DNA from: Protula sp. h YS-2021
Taxonomy: Eukaryota > Annelida > Polychaeta > Sabellida > Serpulidae
Direction of reading: 5' to 3'
DNA length: 64,000 bases
NCBI GenBank assembly: GCA_949752745.1
Contig: OX457024.1
Span: forward strand, 103,711,690-103,775,689
Position 1 is the stretch's first letter. Every line of letters starts with the position of its first letter. Position numbers and translations under genes: made by a program. The notes under the pieces were generated by a model, which worked only from the letters and a program-made list of their open reading frames with translations, was not told where the DNA came from and ran no database searches. Below are positions 51,488 through 63,401 of the stretch, piece by piece.

Positions 51488-52231
51488 AACCCAGCCGACT
51501 TTGTCGGACTGGGTTAGTCGTATCATTATAGGGGGCTTGAATGTGTGTGCGTATGTTAAACTTTTTCTTTAAAATGCTACTCCTCCTACAGTTTTGCTCC
51601 AATCGTTTTGATATTACGCAGGAATGTTCCCTGGGTGGTCCTCCACATGGCTATGACCTTTTTTGACGATTGACGAAAAGCTGACAAAATGGCGGCACTT
51701 TTTGTGCCCGTTTTGACACATTTTTAAAATGTTACTCCTCCTACAGTTTGACTCTAATCGTTTAGATGTTACGCAGGGATGCTCCCCACGGGTTCACCTA
51801 CCAGACTATGATTTTTTTCGCGGCTCGCCAAAAACTGCCGAAATGGCAAAAACTGGAATAAATGGTAGTAAATAACTAAATTGTCAAACCATTCATTTCT
51901 CTCAGTCTTTTTCAAATAGTTAAAAAATTTTAATCGAAAGTTTCTTAGGAGCTTCTCCACCTGGACTTTACTTCTTTTTTTTCGCAAATGACAAAAAGAT
52001 GCCGAAATGGTGGAATTTTTTTAAAAATTTGTAAAATTGTGTAAATGTCGGTAAATACGTGAATCGTATTTTTAACGAGCTTCCACCCGGGAAAACCCTT
52101 TTTTGTGTATTAAAATTATGAAAAAGTTACTTTCACAAACAAAGTTCTTCATTCCTTGGCCTAACAGTATTCGTTTCAGTTTTTCTTTCTTTGGTAACTT
52201 GTTTGGTAACTCGGCTGGGTCATGTGCTTGT
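51488..52231 (-). mobile_element. Family-A dispersed repeat, copy 3
   Basis: Inverted relative to copies 1 and 2. Starts AACCCAGCCGACTTTGTCGG and ends TCGGCTGGGTCATGTGCTTG, with the palindrome at that end partly lost. Internal modules are the same. Confidence 0.7.
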
Positions 52232-52580
52232 ATATTTGCTGCCGATCCCCCCATTACTATCTGCCATTGAGCTTTTCCTTTTTTGGCCCTTTGGATCTAA
52301 AGCACATTCCATTATCTGTTGTAGATATGAAACAGAAGATTATAGGATGTGTTTGATATCCCAAAGTGATGCAAATCGAAGTTTTCGCTTTTTGATCTTA
52401 AACAGTGAAAAATGTTATTAGCCCCAGCTTCCTACAGAAGCAAGGGCTATAGTAGTCATTGAAAGTATGTGTGCATGTACGCTTTTAAGTTGAAAAATCG
52501 TATCTCCTGCTAGATTTTTAGCCTGAATGTCTTGAGATTTTGGTTGATGGTAGCGGACATAAGTACCTACCTGGCTATTA

Positions 52581-53751
52581 CAGTAAAACCTCCATATAAT
52601 GAACACTGTCGGGACCGAGCAAAAGCTCATTATATCGAGGTATTCTCTGACGGGAGGTTCAAGATCTTTTTCAAGTTTGAAGGTGATTTTTATCCCCCGT
52701 GGAACGAAGGGATATAGTTTTGACCTTTTCGGTCAGTCCGTCTGTCACGCTTCAGTCTCACGCGCCTTCAGGCCACATTACTATATAGATTCGTTTCAAA
52801 TTTTGTGCACGGCTTCTCTGCACCCTTCCGCAGTGCAGTGACCAAAAATTTTCCGGATCGGGCAAAAATTGACAAAATGGCGGACTTTTGAAAATCGGCA
52901 CTGGACTTAGCGTATATACGGCAGTCTCACGCGCCTACAGGCCACAAAAATGGATGGATTCGTTTCAAATTCTGCACACGGGTTCCCTGGGACCTTCCGC
53001 AGTGTATTTATCAAGAATTTTCTGGATGCTTGACAGAATGGCGGACTTTTGAAAATTGGCGCTGTACTTAGCGTACCTACGACAGTCTCACGCGCCTACT
53101 GGTTAATTGATTGATTCGTTTAAATGTTAAGACACTACGTCTACCTATCCTCCCACTTTTAAATTTTGCGTTGTCAACACGCAACAGCCTTACACACACC
53201 ATATCCCCACCATATAGACGTACTCCTCGAGACGTAGTCAAGTTTATATTTAAATAAAACATTTGTTTATACTTCACACTTTAATAATATAAAAAAGGGT
53301 TACCGTACACAAATTATATAAGGTACACATCTGTTTACAGGTTGCAGTATGACTAAAATTAATATGAAATAATTATGTCCACACAGTTCTTGTCCATTGT
53401 TCATAGTGCGTGTGAATCATTTACGCAGAGGCACTTGCGGGAAAAAAGAAGTTAGTAACACGGGTTTGTTTTTTATGTCGCCCTTGATCAAGAATGATCC
53501 CAGACGATAAACGAATCCATGTTCACTACAGCATTGAAAACACAATTATCTGCTGTTGTAAGCTTTTTGCTCGTGAAACTCATGCCGTTGTCTTAATTAG
53601 GCTTGATCCCTATCACTACGCGTAATGGATCATCATTTGAACCCTTTTGTACTATTGTCCCCAAGTACTTGAAATATTTGGGACCGAAAAAATCGTTCAT
53701 TATATAGAATTGTTCGCTAACGAGAGGTGTTCACTAACGAAGGTTTTACTG
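52581..53751. mobile_element. 1.2-kb pogo/Tc1-like element with TA target duplication
   Basis: Ends CAGTAAAACCTCCATATAAT and its inverse (AACGAAGGTTTTACTG) are flanked by TA on both sides. The second set of near-terminal phrases (CATTATATAGAATTGTTCGCTAAC) is also inverted. Inside, a block with CAGTCTCACGCGCCTACAGG and CCTTCCGCAGTG is repeated two to three times at about 165 bp (52755-53100). No transposase frame is visible. Confidence 0.7.
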
Positions 53752-53769
53752 TACTTTTCGCGAAAAATT

Positions 53770-53990
53770 GGCGAAAAACGATATTTTTAAAACGTATCTC
53801 TCTTCCTAGGTTTTTGGTGGAAACGCTCTAAAATTTTGTTGGAAGGTGGAGTTCGGAAGTGTCCACCTGACTTGCATTTCTTTGGCGATTCGCCAATCTT
53901 AATTATCTCCATGAAAACAGTCTTACTGTCTTGAAATTTTAAGTCGGAGTAACAAGCGTTTTACCTATCTCTCTATAACTTTTTAGACCA
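53770..53990 (+). repeat. Decayed GGCGAAAAACG-type repeat
   Basis: Carries TTTCGCGAAAAATTGGCGAA and TTCGGAAGTGTCCACC phrases also seen at 56090-56250, so it is part of the same dispersed set. Confidence 0.4.
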
Positions 53991-55050
53991 GTTGACCAGT
54001 CGTCCGGCTGTGTTATCACATCAGTAGAGGGGGACATTTGTTGTCTGTATATACGTATGTAAACTTGTACTTAAAATGCTTCTTCTCCTTCAGTGTTGAT
54101 CGGATTCCTTCTCAATTTTACTCGAATGTAGCCCTCTCTAGAAAAATTACCTTTTTGGCGATCCGCCAAACATTGGCCAAATGGGGAGCATTTCCATTTT
54201 TTATGCCAATATTCAAAATGCTTCTCCCACAGTGTTGATCAGAATTTTTCTTAATTTTGTTCGAATCTTGAAAAATTACTTTTTTGGTGATCCGCGAAAA
54301 ATTGGGGGGGAGGGGCATTTTTCAATTTATTGCCTTTCCGTTTTCCGTTTTTAAAACGCTTCTCCCACAATTTTGATTGAATTCCTTTCCAATTTCGTAC
54401 GAATGTTCCCTAGGTAGGCGATCCGCCAAAAATTGGTCAAATGGAATCATTTATAATTCTTTGTTTGCCAGTTTTTAAAATGCTTCTCCCACAATTGTGA
54501 TCAGATTTTCTTCAACCTTTTACCAATGTTCTCTAGTTGGGGCTGTCTTGAAAACTTACTTTTTTGGCGATCTGCCAAAAATTGGCTAATTAGGTGGCAT
54601 GTTTAATTTATTGGCGTTTAATTTTGAAAATGCTTCTTCTCCCACAATTTTGATTGAATTCCTTTCCAATTTTGTACGATTCTTGTCTAGGTAGGCCTCT
54701 GTTGAAAAGGTACTGTTTTGGCGATACGCCAAAAATTTGCATAATAGAACGCATTTAAAATTTGTTGGTTACCAATTTTCAAAATGCTTGTTATCCCACA
54801 AATTTGATCGGATTGTTTGAAAATTTTGCAGAAATTTTTACTAGGAATACCTCTCGTGAAAAATATTTTTCCGGCTATCCGCCAAAAATTGGCCAAATTG
54901 GGGACATTTACAATTTTTTTGATAGCCAATTTTCCAAATGCCTTTCTCCAACAATTTTGATCAGATTTTTTTTTAAATTTTGTACGAATGTTCTCTAGAT
55001 ATACCTGTCTTGAAAATTTTTTTGGGGCGATCCGCCAAAAATTGGAAGTT
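53990..55050 (+). mobile_element. Family-B repeat with at least seven iterated modules
   Basis: Begins GACCAGTCGTCCGGCTGTGT and GTCTGTATATACGTATG like the copy at 47658. Then modules of 100-160 bp repeat: AATGCTTCTCCCACAATTTTG, TGTACGAATGTTCCCTAGGTAG, TTTTTTGGCGATCCGCCAAA, AATTGGCCAAATGGGG. The palindrome TTTGGCGATCCGCCAAA recurs in each module with few changes. Confidence 0.7.
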
Positions 55051-55800
55051 GAATAAACATGCGCATTGGTTCAAAATGCGACCTGCGCATCGGCGAAAGT
55101 TAAATAAACATGAGCAATGGTCTAAAATGCCAAACGCACGTCAACGCAAGTGAAATAAACATGCGCGCTGGTCAAAAATAAGAAACGCGCATCAACGCAA
55201 GTTAAATAAACATGCACATTGATCTGAATACGAAACACGCATCACCGCAAGTGCACTCAATTATGACCCCCCTAGGGATTCAAACTGGAATGGCCCATTT
55301 CAGTGAAATGTGTCAGGGTAGTCCTGATGTATCGCTGAGATCGCTGAAAGTTAAATAAATATGCGCCTTGGTCCGAAATGCGAACCCCACATCGACGCAA
55401 GTTACATAAATATGCGCACTGGTCTGAAATGCAGACGGCGAACCGACGCAAATTAACATGCGCTCTAGTCCAAAATGCCAATGGCGCATCAACTCAAGTT
55501 AAATAAACATGCGCACTGGTCTAAAATAAGAACCGCGCGTCAACGCATATTGTATAATCATGCACAGTTAGCCGAAACGAGAACTGCGCATGGGCGCAAG
55601 TTAAATAGACAAGGGCACTAGTCTGAAATGCGAACCGCGCATCAACGCAAGTGAAGTAAACATGCGCATTGGTTCAAATTTCGAACCGCACATCAACGCA
55701 AGCTAAGTAAAGATGCGCACTGGTCCGAAATGCAAACTGCGCATCGACGCAAATTAAATAAACATGCGAACTGGTCCGAAATGCAAACCCCTCAAAATAA
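55040..55800 (+). repeat. About 57-bp tandem repeat, some 13 diverged copies
   Basis: The unit is close to AAGTTAAATAAACATGCGCA with CTGGTCCGAAATGCGAACCG and CGCATCAACGC. Copies differ by 10-25 percent and by short indels; a foreign 60-bp piece interrupts near 55260-55330. Confidence 0.85.
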
Positions 55801-56980
55801 TATACACCAAAACATTAAAAAATAAGTGGTACTGTTTTCTTCTTGTCAAAACGCAGGCGCAAACGTAATCACATGTTTTTAGTCATATCACCATTCATTG
55901 GTCGTCTGTGTTCCTTGAAATAAGTGTTTGGCCAAAAAAATTGGGGAACCCCCCCTCCCCCCCAAAAAAAAAAATTTCAGTAAAATCTTAGCGAACTCCA
56001 GGAAAATTGCCTCATTACCTTGTAATTTAAAAAAAAAGCAGTAGCACACATCACTGCCTAAGTGATTGTTACTTTCTGTGGCAGTTCGCCAGAAATTGGC
56101 AGAAATATTGCCCAACACCAATTTTCTGTAAAACATATCTGCTAGGGTTTTCGTGGAAACATTGTACAATTTTGGTGGAAGGTAGAATGCATAGGTTTCC
56201 ACCAATCTGTTACTTGTTTTGACGATCCGCCAAAAATTAGCGGAAATATTGGCGAAAAACCTTTTTTTTGATTAAATCACAACTAACTCTAGAAAAATAG
56301 TCTTACTGTTTTGAAGCTTTAGGTGAAGGTAGCAAAAATTTGCGGAACTTTTGGCGTAAAGTCTATTTTCAGTAAAGTCTTAAATAACTCCAGGAAAATA
56401 GTAATAATGTCTTGAAATTGTAAGTAAAAGTAACATGCATTACTAGCTGGCTAGCTGTTGCAATCATTGTTGATTCTCTAAAAAGTTGACGAAATTTTTT
56501 TTTGCGAAAAACCAAAGAATTTTCAGTAAAATAGTCTGACTGTCTCCAAATTCCAAATTTTGGGCACAGGTCCAGGCCTTCCTATCGTCCTGTTTGTTAC
56601 AATTTTTGGGGATTGATAAAAAATTGTCGAAAATGTTGGCGAAAAACTAAAAAAATCAATAAAACCATAATGAACTCCTTGAAAGTAGTCTTACTGCTTC
56701 GAAATTGTAAAGAAAGGTAGCAGGTCCTACTATCTAGCTGGCTGTTACAATATTTGATCAGTGACAATTTTAGCGACCAACAAAAAAATCTCAGTAAAAT
56801 GAGAAAAATTTAAGTAACAGTAGTTGACACTTCTACCTAACTAGCTATTGCTGTCTTCTAAACGTGGAGGACAATTGTCCCAAGGGGTGTGTAATTGTGT
56901 GATTTTTGAGATTCTTCTTTTTTGTGAATTTTATCGATTGTTGAAAATGGTAGAACATTTAATAAATTTAAAACTTCCAA
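55801..56980. other. Non-coding repeat-like sequence
   Basis: Recurrent phrases CCAAAAATTAGCGGAAATAT, AGTAAAATCTTA-AACTCCAGGAAAATAG and TCTTACTGTCTTGAAA appear three to four times, indicating old tandem copies of about 170-200 bp. No gene found. Confidence 0.45.
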
Positions 56981-56983
56981 ATA

Positions 56984-57685
56984 CAGTAAAACCCCGGATA
57001 TAGACACCCCTCTATTATGGACACCGCTGAATTATGGACAGCATTTTTAGTCGGTTTTAAAACGCCATAGAGTTCTATTATATCTGGACCCCTGTATTGT
57101 GGACACCCCTCTATTCAGAATTAGGGACAGTCTTTTTATACCGTAAGTACGGTTACACATTTAAAACAACCCCTCTATTGTGGACAGTCAAATTGCTGTC
57201 CATATTTTGTGCGTTATGTAAACAACCCCTATGAGCTTGTTACGCGGTAGTGTTTTTTTTCGCTATTGTTATCTGTAGCTATTGAGTACATTATATTGAG
57301 CACAGTGCATGCAAAGACAATAAGGCTTGTTACAAAAGATGTGTGCTTAAGAGAGAAGCTTTATACGACTAACCCCTATTGACATGTGCTACGTCTTTTA
57401 AAATGCGTATAAAAGAACAAGTAACTCATTGTCCTCATACTCAGTTAAGATGTCATACAAAGTGTTAGGTCTGAATATCGGTGGTGTGAAAAGAAAACCG
57501 AACGAACTTTCGCCATCTGATAAAGTTAAAATAATCAAAGCTAGTGATGGAAAAAGTGTGAGAAAAATAGCCACAGATTTTAGTTGTAGTTGTCAGATGG
57601 AACAGGACCTCGAAGTTAGGGACATCCCGCCATTAGGGACAAAATTATTCAGTCACTTTTTCTCCCTAATAGCAGGGTTTCACTG
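56984..57685. mobile_element. 0.7-kb pogo/Tigger-like element with TA target duplication
   Basis: Inverted ends CAGTAAAACCCCGGATATAG and the reverse of AGCAGGGTTTCACTG are flanked by TA (56982-56983 and 57686-57687). Phrases such as TATTATGGACA and CCATTAGGGACA face each other. It encloses a short transposase start (next entry). Confidence 0.75.
57450..57600 (+). pseudogene. Tigger/pogo transposase N-terminal fragment
   Basis: Codons give V-K-R-K-P-N-E-L-S-P-S-D-K-V-K-I-I-K-A-S then V-R-K-I-A-T-D-F-S-C-S, the CENP-B/psq-type helix-turn-helix that starts Tigger transposases. The rest of the enzyme is missing, so the element depends on others. Confidence 0.65.
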
Positions 57686-57689
57686 TATA

Positions 57690-58610
57690 TATATGGTGAT
57701 TCAGTATATGATCCAATATGTTTGAACCTTTACGGATATTCCTGCTTTGGAGACAGTATTATCGGTTCGGTTTTATATTAAAATCTGTTAATCTCGAAAT
57801 GTTCAATATTTTCTTTCTTTTTTGGTTTGGGAGGAAATGGCATAACATGTAATAAAATGCGAAATTTTAAAATGGATTTCCCCTGCATTTATGACTGATT
57901 CGTTTTGAATCGTTACATTATTGGCGAATCGTAAAAGAACTAGCGATTGGACGACTTAAAATATTTCATAGCATGAATCTAGAACATCGGGCTGTGGCAT
58001 TTAGCCCGAAGGTGTGCATTTACTGCGAGCCTTCGTTTGTTCGTTTTCCTTTTTGATTTTCACAGAAAGTGGCCACTTTCCACAAATAGATTTTCAAGGC
58101 TGTAACATTTTCGATTTTTCTTTAGATTGTAGACTACCGGGTCAGTACTTTTTAAGCGATGCTATAACGATGCTTCGACTGGTCGCCGTGTCCCTGGACA
58201 TGCATGTTTGTTAAGCGATGCTGTAACTGATGCTTCGACTGGTCGCCGTGTCCCTGGACATGCATGTTTTTAGAACAAATCTGGTTATCAAGCTCGTCAT
58301 TATCTTCTCATAGAAATGGAAATAGCGCAGACAAATTACTATATTAAAGGTTTTAACTGACTGTAAAGTGAAACGGGTGGAAACCGAATTTCCTAGAACA
58401 AATGGATGATGCCTTGTTTTTCGCAGGAAATGTAAAGGAAACAGAAGCCCGGTTAATGCGACTGCTGAGTCGCAAATATCACTTCCTTCCATGTATCACT
58501 AATTGGTGTCTCAGAGGAAATAACGCTCGCGATAAAACAAATTTCCCGAAAATAGGCGTAAAAATTACATCAAACTACTGAGGTGGAATTTCATATGTGA
58601 AGTCTTTAAT
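57690..58610. other. Spacer with a 60-bp duplication
   Basis: TTAAGCGATGCTGTAACTGA with GCTTCGACTGGTCGCCGTGT and CCCTGGACATGCATGTTT is present twice in tandem (58152-58212 and 58212-58271). A CGCAG-like acceptor at 58425 leads to an immediate stop in MALT1 phase, so it is not used as an exon here. Confidence 0.5.
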
Positions 58611-58619
58611 ACGTGATAT

Positions 58620-61372
58620 GTCCACCTGTTGCCATACATCTGCACCGCATGTGTCCACCTCTGGCATTTACAGTTGCCATACATCTGCGTCACATATGTC
58701 CACCTCTGGCATTTACAGTTGCCATACATCTGCACCACATGTGTCCACCTCTGGCATTTACTGTTGCCATACATCTGCGCACATATATCCATCTGTGGCA
58801 TTTACTGTTGCCATACATCTGGGCACATATATCCACCTCTGGCATTTACAGTTGCCATACATCTGCGTCACATATGTCCACTTCTGGCATTTACTGTTGC
58901 CATACATCTGCACCACATATGTCCACCTCTGGCATTGTTTTTACTGTTGCCATACATCTGCAACACATATGTCCACCTCTGGCATTTACAGTTGCCATAC
59001 ATCTGCACCACATATGTCCACCTCTGGCATTGTTTTTACTGTTGCCATACATCTGCAACACATATGTCCACCTCTGGCATTTACAGTTGCCATACATCTG
59101 CACCACATATGCACACCTCTGGCATTGTTTTTACTGTTGCCATACATCTGCGTCACATATGTCCACCTCTGGCATTTACTGTTGCCATACATCTGCACCA
59201 CATATGTCCACCTCTGGCATTTGCTGTTGACATACATCTGCACCACGTATGTCCGCCTCTGGCATTTACTGTTGCCATACATCTGCATCACATATGTCCA
59301 CCTCTGGCATTTTTTTACTGTTGCCATACATCTGCGTCACATATGTCCACCTCTGGCATTTACAGTTGCCATACATCTGTACCACATATGTCCATTTCTG
59401 GCATTGTTTTTACTGTTGCCATACATCTGCGTCACATATGTCAACCTCTGGCATTTACTGTTGCCATACATCTGCACCACATATGTCCACCTTTGGCATT
59501 GTTTTTACTGTTGCCATACATCTGCACCACATATGTCCACCTCTTGCATTTGCTGTTGACATACATCTGCACCACGTATGTCCACCTCTGGCATTTACTG
59601 TTGGCATACATCTGCATCACATATGTCCGCCTCTGGCATTTACTGTTGCCATACATCTGCGTCACATATGTCCGCCTCGGGCATTTACTGTTGACATAAT
59701 CTGCACCACATATGTCCGCCTCGGGCATTTACAGTTGCCATACATCTGCGCCATATATGTCCACCTCTGACATTTACAGTTGCCATACATCTGCGCCACA
59801 TATATCCACCTCTGGCATTTACAGTTGACATACGTCTGCGTCACATATGTCCACCTCTGGCATTTACAGTTGACATACGTCTGCGTCACATGTGTCCACC
59901 TGTGGCATTTACTGTTGCCATACATCTGCGCCACATTTGTCCACCTCTGGCATTTACTGTTGCCATACATCTGCGTCACATATGTCCGCCTCTTGCATTT
60001 TTTTTACTGTTGCCATACATCTGCACCACATATGTCCACCTCTGGCATTTACTGTTGCCATACATCTGCGCCATATATGTCCACCTCTGGCATTTACTGT
60101 TGCCATACATCTGCGTCACATTTGTCCACCTCTGGCATTTACTGTTGCCATACATCTGCGTCACATTTGTCCACCTCTGGCATTTACTGTTGCCATACAT
60201 CTGCGTCACATTTGTCCACCTCTGGCATTTACTGTTGCCATACATCTGCGCCACATTTGTCCACCTCTGGCATTTACTGTTGCCATACATCTGCGCCACA
60301 TTTGTCCACCTCTGGCATTTACAGTTGACATACGTCTGCGCCACATATGTCCACCTCTGGCATTTACTGTTGCCATACATCTGCGCCACATTTGTCCACC
60401 TCTGGCATTTACTGTTGCCATACATCTGCGTCACATATGTCCGCCTCTTGCATTTTTTTTACTGTTGCCATACATCTGCACCACATATGTTCACCTCTGA
60501 CATTTGCTGTTGCCATACATCTGCGCCACATTTGTCCACCTCTGACATTTACTGTTGCCATACATCTGCGCCACATTTGTCCACCTCTGGCATTTACTGT
60601 TGCCATACATCTGCGCCATATATGTTCACCTCTGACATTTACAGTTGCCATACATCTGCACCACATATATCCACCTCTGGCATTTACAGTTGACATACGT
60701 CTGCGTCACATATGTCCACCTCTGGCATTTACAGTTGACATACGTCTGCGTCACATATGTCCACCTCTGGCATTTACTGTTGCCATACATCTTCACCACA
60801 TATGTCCACCTCTGGCATTTACTGTTGCCATACATCTGCGCCACATTTGTCCACCTCTGACATTTACTGTTGCCATACATCTGCGTCACATTTGTCCACC
60901 TCTGGCATTTACTGTTGCCATACATCTGCGCCACATATGTCCACCTCTGGCATTTACTGTTGCCATACATCTGCGTCACATATGTCCACCTCTGGCATTT
61001 ACTGTTGCCATACATCTGCGCCATATATGTTCACCTCTGACATTTACAGTTGACATACGTCTGCGTCACATTTGTCCACCTCTGACATTTACTGTTGCCA
61101 TACATCTGCGTCACATTTGTCCACCTCTGGCATTTACTGTTGCCATACATCTGCGCCACATTTGTCCACCTCTGACATTTACTGTTGCCATTCATCTGCG
61201 TCACATTTGTCCACCTCTGGCATTTACTGTTGCCATACATCTGCGCCACATTTGTCCACCTCTGGCATTTACTGTTGCCATACATCTGCGTCACATATGT
61301 CCGCCTCTTGCATTTTTTTTACTGTTGCCATACATCTGCACCACATATGTCCACCTCGGGCATTTACTGTTG
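58620..61372 (+). repeat. 45-bp minisatellite, about 60 copies
   Basis: The unit is CCATACATCTGCGCCACATA plus TGTCCACCTCTGGCATTTAC and TGTTG, with many point variants, occasional TTTTT or TTGTTTT insertions and deletions. Because 45 is a multiple of three, open frames up to 396 codons arise on both strands, made only of the 15-residue unit. None has gene-like features. Confidence 0.97.
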
Positions 61373-61800
61373 GGGTACGCTTTATCCTGTGGGGCGCAAT
61401 TAGCTCTTGATGTTTGCTCCAAAAGCGGCATGGCATGGGTTACCAAAATTTCGTCAATGCAACGACGGACTGTTAACGTACCGCCAATAATGACTAAAGG
61501 CATTCTACTGATAAAGGCAATTCCAGCACATAAATGACATTTGCACCTGCCCATCGGCCAGTCTCTGGAACGCAGTAATGTACGTGTCCTTCGCCACGTC
61601 TCCACAGTCGCTTTCCTCCATCAACACGGTTGCCGTTGGGTCCAGTTTTGATGCTGCTGTGTCCAAAACAAGCGATTTCGGCGGCAAATTGGTGTCAAAC
61701 TTGCTCCTTGTGCGGGCCTTTGAGCCTCAAATTATGCTAAGGCAGTCAGCGCCTGACTATAAGGCTGCGGATCAGAGCGTGATGCCTTCGTGGAGTCTCA
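61373..61800 (-). pseudogene. Tc1/mariner-type transposase, DDE-domain fragment
   Basis: The minus strand encodes L-C-A-G-I-A-F-I-S-R and P-L-V-I-I-G-G-T-L-T-V-R-R-C-I-D-E-I-L, followed by P-L-L-E-Q, the region before the second catalytic Asp in Tc1-type transposases. The frame shifts and runs into the minisatellite at 61370, which cut off the end. Upstream frames to about 61800 may be the preceding part, less surely. Confidence 0.55.
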
Positions 61801-61857
61801 CGTCGTGTTCGACCGATTAATCTAAAGCGGTCTCAAATATGCGAGTCTAATGTAGCG

Positions 61858-62170
61858 ATCTTGCTGGGGGTGTGGTCACTCTTGCTGGGGGTGTGGTCAC
61901 TCTTGTATGGGGTGTGGTCACTCTTGTTGGGGGTGTGGTCACTCTTGCTGGGGGTGTGGTCACTCTTGCTGGGGGTGTGGTCACTCTTGTTGGGGGTATT
62001 GTGTTGTCTTGCTGGGGGTGTGGTCACTCTTGCTGGGGGTGTTGTGTTGTCTTGCTAGGGGTGTGATCACTCTTGTTCGGTGTTGCCTTATCTTGCTGGG
62101 GGTGTGGTCACTCTTGCTAGTGGTGTTGTCTTGTCTTGTTAGGGTGTGGTCACTCTTGTTAGGGGTGTTG
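61858..62170 (+). repeat. 21-bp minisatellite, left part
   Basis: About 14 copies of CTTGCTGGGGGTGTGGTCAC plus T, with TTG and GTGTTGT variants. The array resumes at 62968 after an inserted repeat. Confidence 0.95.
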
Positions 62171-62966
62171 TTAACCCAGCCGACTTTTCGGACTGGGTTA
62201 GTCGTATCACAATAGAGGGCTTGAATGTATGTGCGTATGTCTAACTTTTTCTTTAAAATGCTACTCCTCCTACAGTTTTGCTTCAATCGTTTTGATGTTA
62301 CGCAGGAATGTTCCCTGGGTGGTCCCCCACTTGGCTATTTTTTTTTTTTGACGATTGACGAAAAACTGACAAAATGGCGGCACTTTTTGTGCCCGTTTTG
62401 ACCCATTTTTAAAGTGCTACTGCTCCTACAATATTACTCCAATCGTTTAGATATTACGCAGGGATGTTCCCCACGGGTTCACCTACCAAGCTGTTATTTT
62501 TTTCTCGCAGTTCGCCAAAAACTGCCGAAATGGCGGAATTTTGAAGTTTGCCAAAAACTGGAATAAATGGTAGTAAATAACTGAATTGTCAAATCATTCA
62601 TTTCTCTGTCTTTTTCAAATTGTTATAAAATTTCAATAGAAAGTTTCTTAGGTGCTTCTCCAAGAAGACTTTGTTTTTTTTTTTCGCAAATGACAGAAAA
62701 ATGCCGAAATGGTGGAATTTAAAAAAAGTTGTGAAATTGTGTAAATGTCGGTAAATACGTGAATCGTCAAAACCCAGCCTCTCCGACATCCCTTTTCAAG
62801 TGGCTTCCACTCGCGAAAACTCATTTTTGTGTATTAAAATTATGAAAAAAAGTTGCGTTCAGAAACAAAATTCTTCATTTTTTGGCCTGACAGTATTCGT
62901 TTCAGAGTTTTCTCTTTTTCCTTGTTTAGTAACTCGGCTGGGTCGTGTCCTTGGACATGCTTGTCT
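62171..62966 (-). mobile_element. Family-A dispersed repeat, copy 4, inside a minisatellite
   Basis: Starts TTAACCCAGCCGACTTTTCG and ends CTCGGCTGGGTCGTGTCCTT and GGACATGCTTGT, so both ends are preserved. The 21-bp array lies on either side, which fixes the element's limits. Confidence 0.75.
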
Positions 62967-63110
62967 TATTTTGCTGGGGTGTGGTCACTCTTATTAGGGG
63001 TGTTTCCTTATCTTGCTGGGGTGTGGCCACTCTTGTTAGGGGTGTTGCCTTATCATGTCTTGTCGGGGGGTTGGTCACTCTTGTTAGGGGTGTTGCCCTG
63101 TCTGTTTGAG
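62967..63110 (+). repeat. 21-bp minisatellite, right part
   Basis: Continues TTGCTGGGGTGTGGTCACTC and GTTAGGGGTGTTGCC units beyond the inserted element, ending near GTCTGTTTGAGGG. Confidence 0.9.
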
Positions 63111-63400
63111 GGTTTGTTCACTCTTAACCTTCCTCATCGCGGCCTATCATCGACAGATACAGTTCTGTCATCGGCTGATACAACTGGACAAATTCCTTAT
63201 CGTGGTTCTGCCGCAACTAAATCGACGCGCAATTCCGCTGTAATTAATGTCCGCGTCGATCATACCCAGCCTGCGCAATCCGGTCATCGCGGTATAAACG
63301 CGGCATAGCGCGTTTCACGGCTAATCTGAGTTTTATCGCTCTTCTTTGACACACTTCTTAACGGAACGATTTTTAATGCTTTGGCTTTTATAATTGCATG
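63111..63400. other. Unique-looking spacer
   Basis: Moderately GC-rich with several TCGCG motifs. No gene, RNA or repeat recognised. Confidence 0.4.
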
Positions 63401-63401
63401 T

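Noticed and set aside
58597..61537. Several open frames of 150-396 codons on both strands
   Set aside because: They are translations of the 45-bp minisatellite in different frames, with no start context, domain or non-repeat part.
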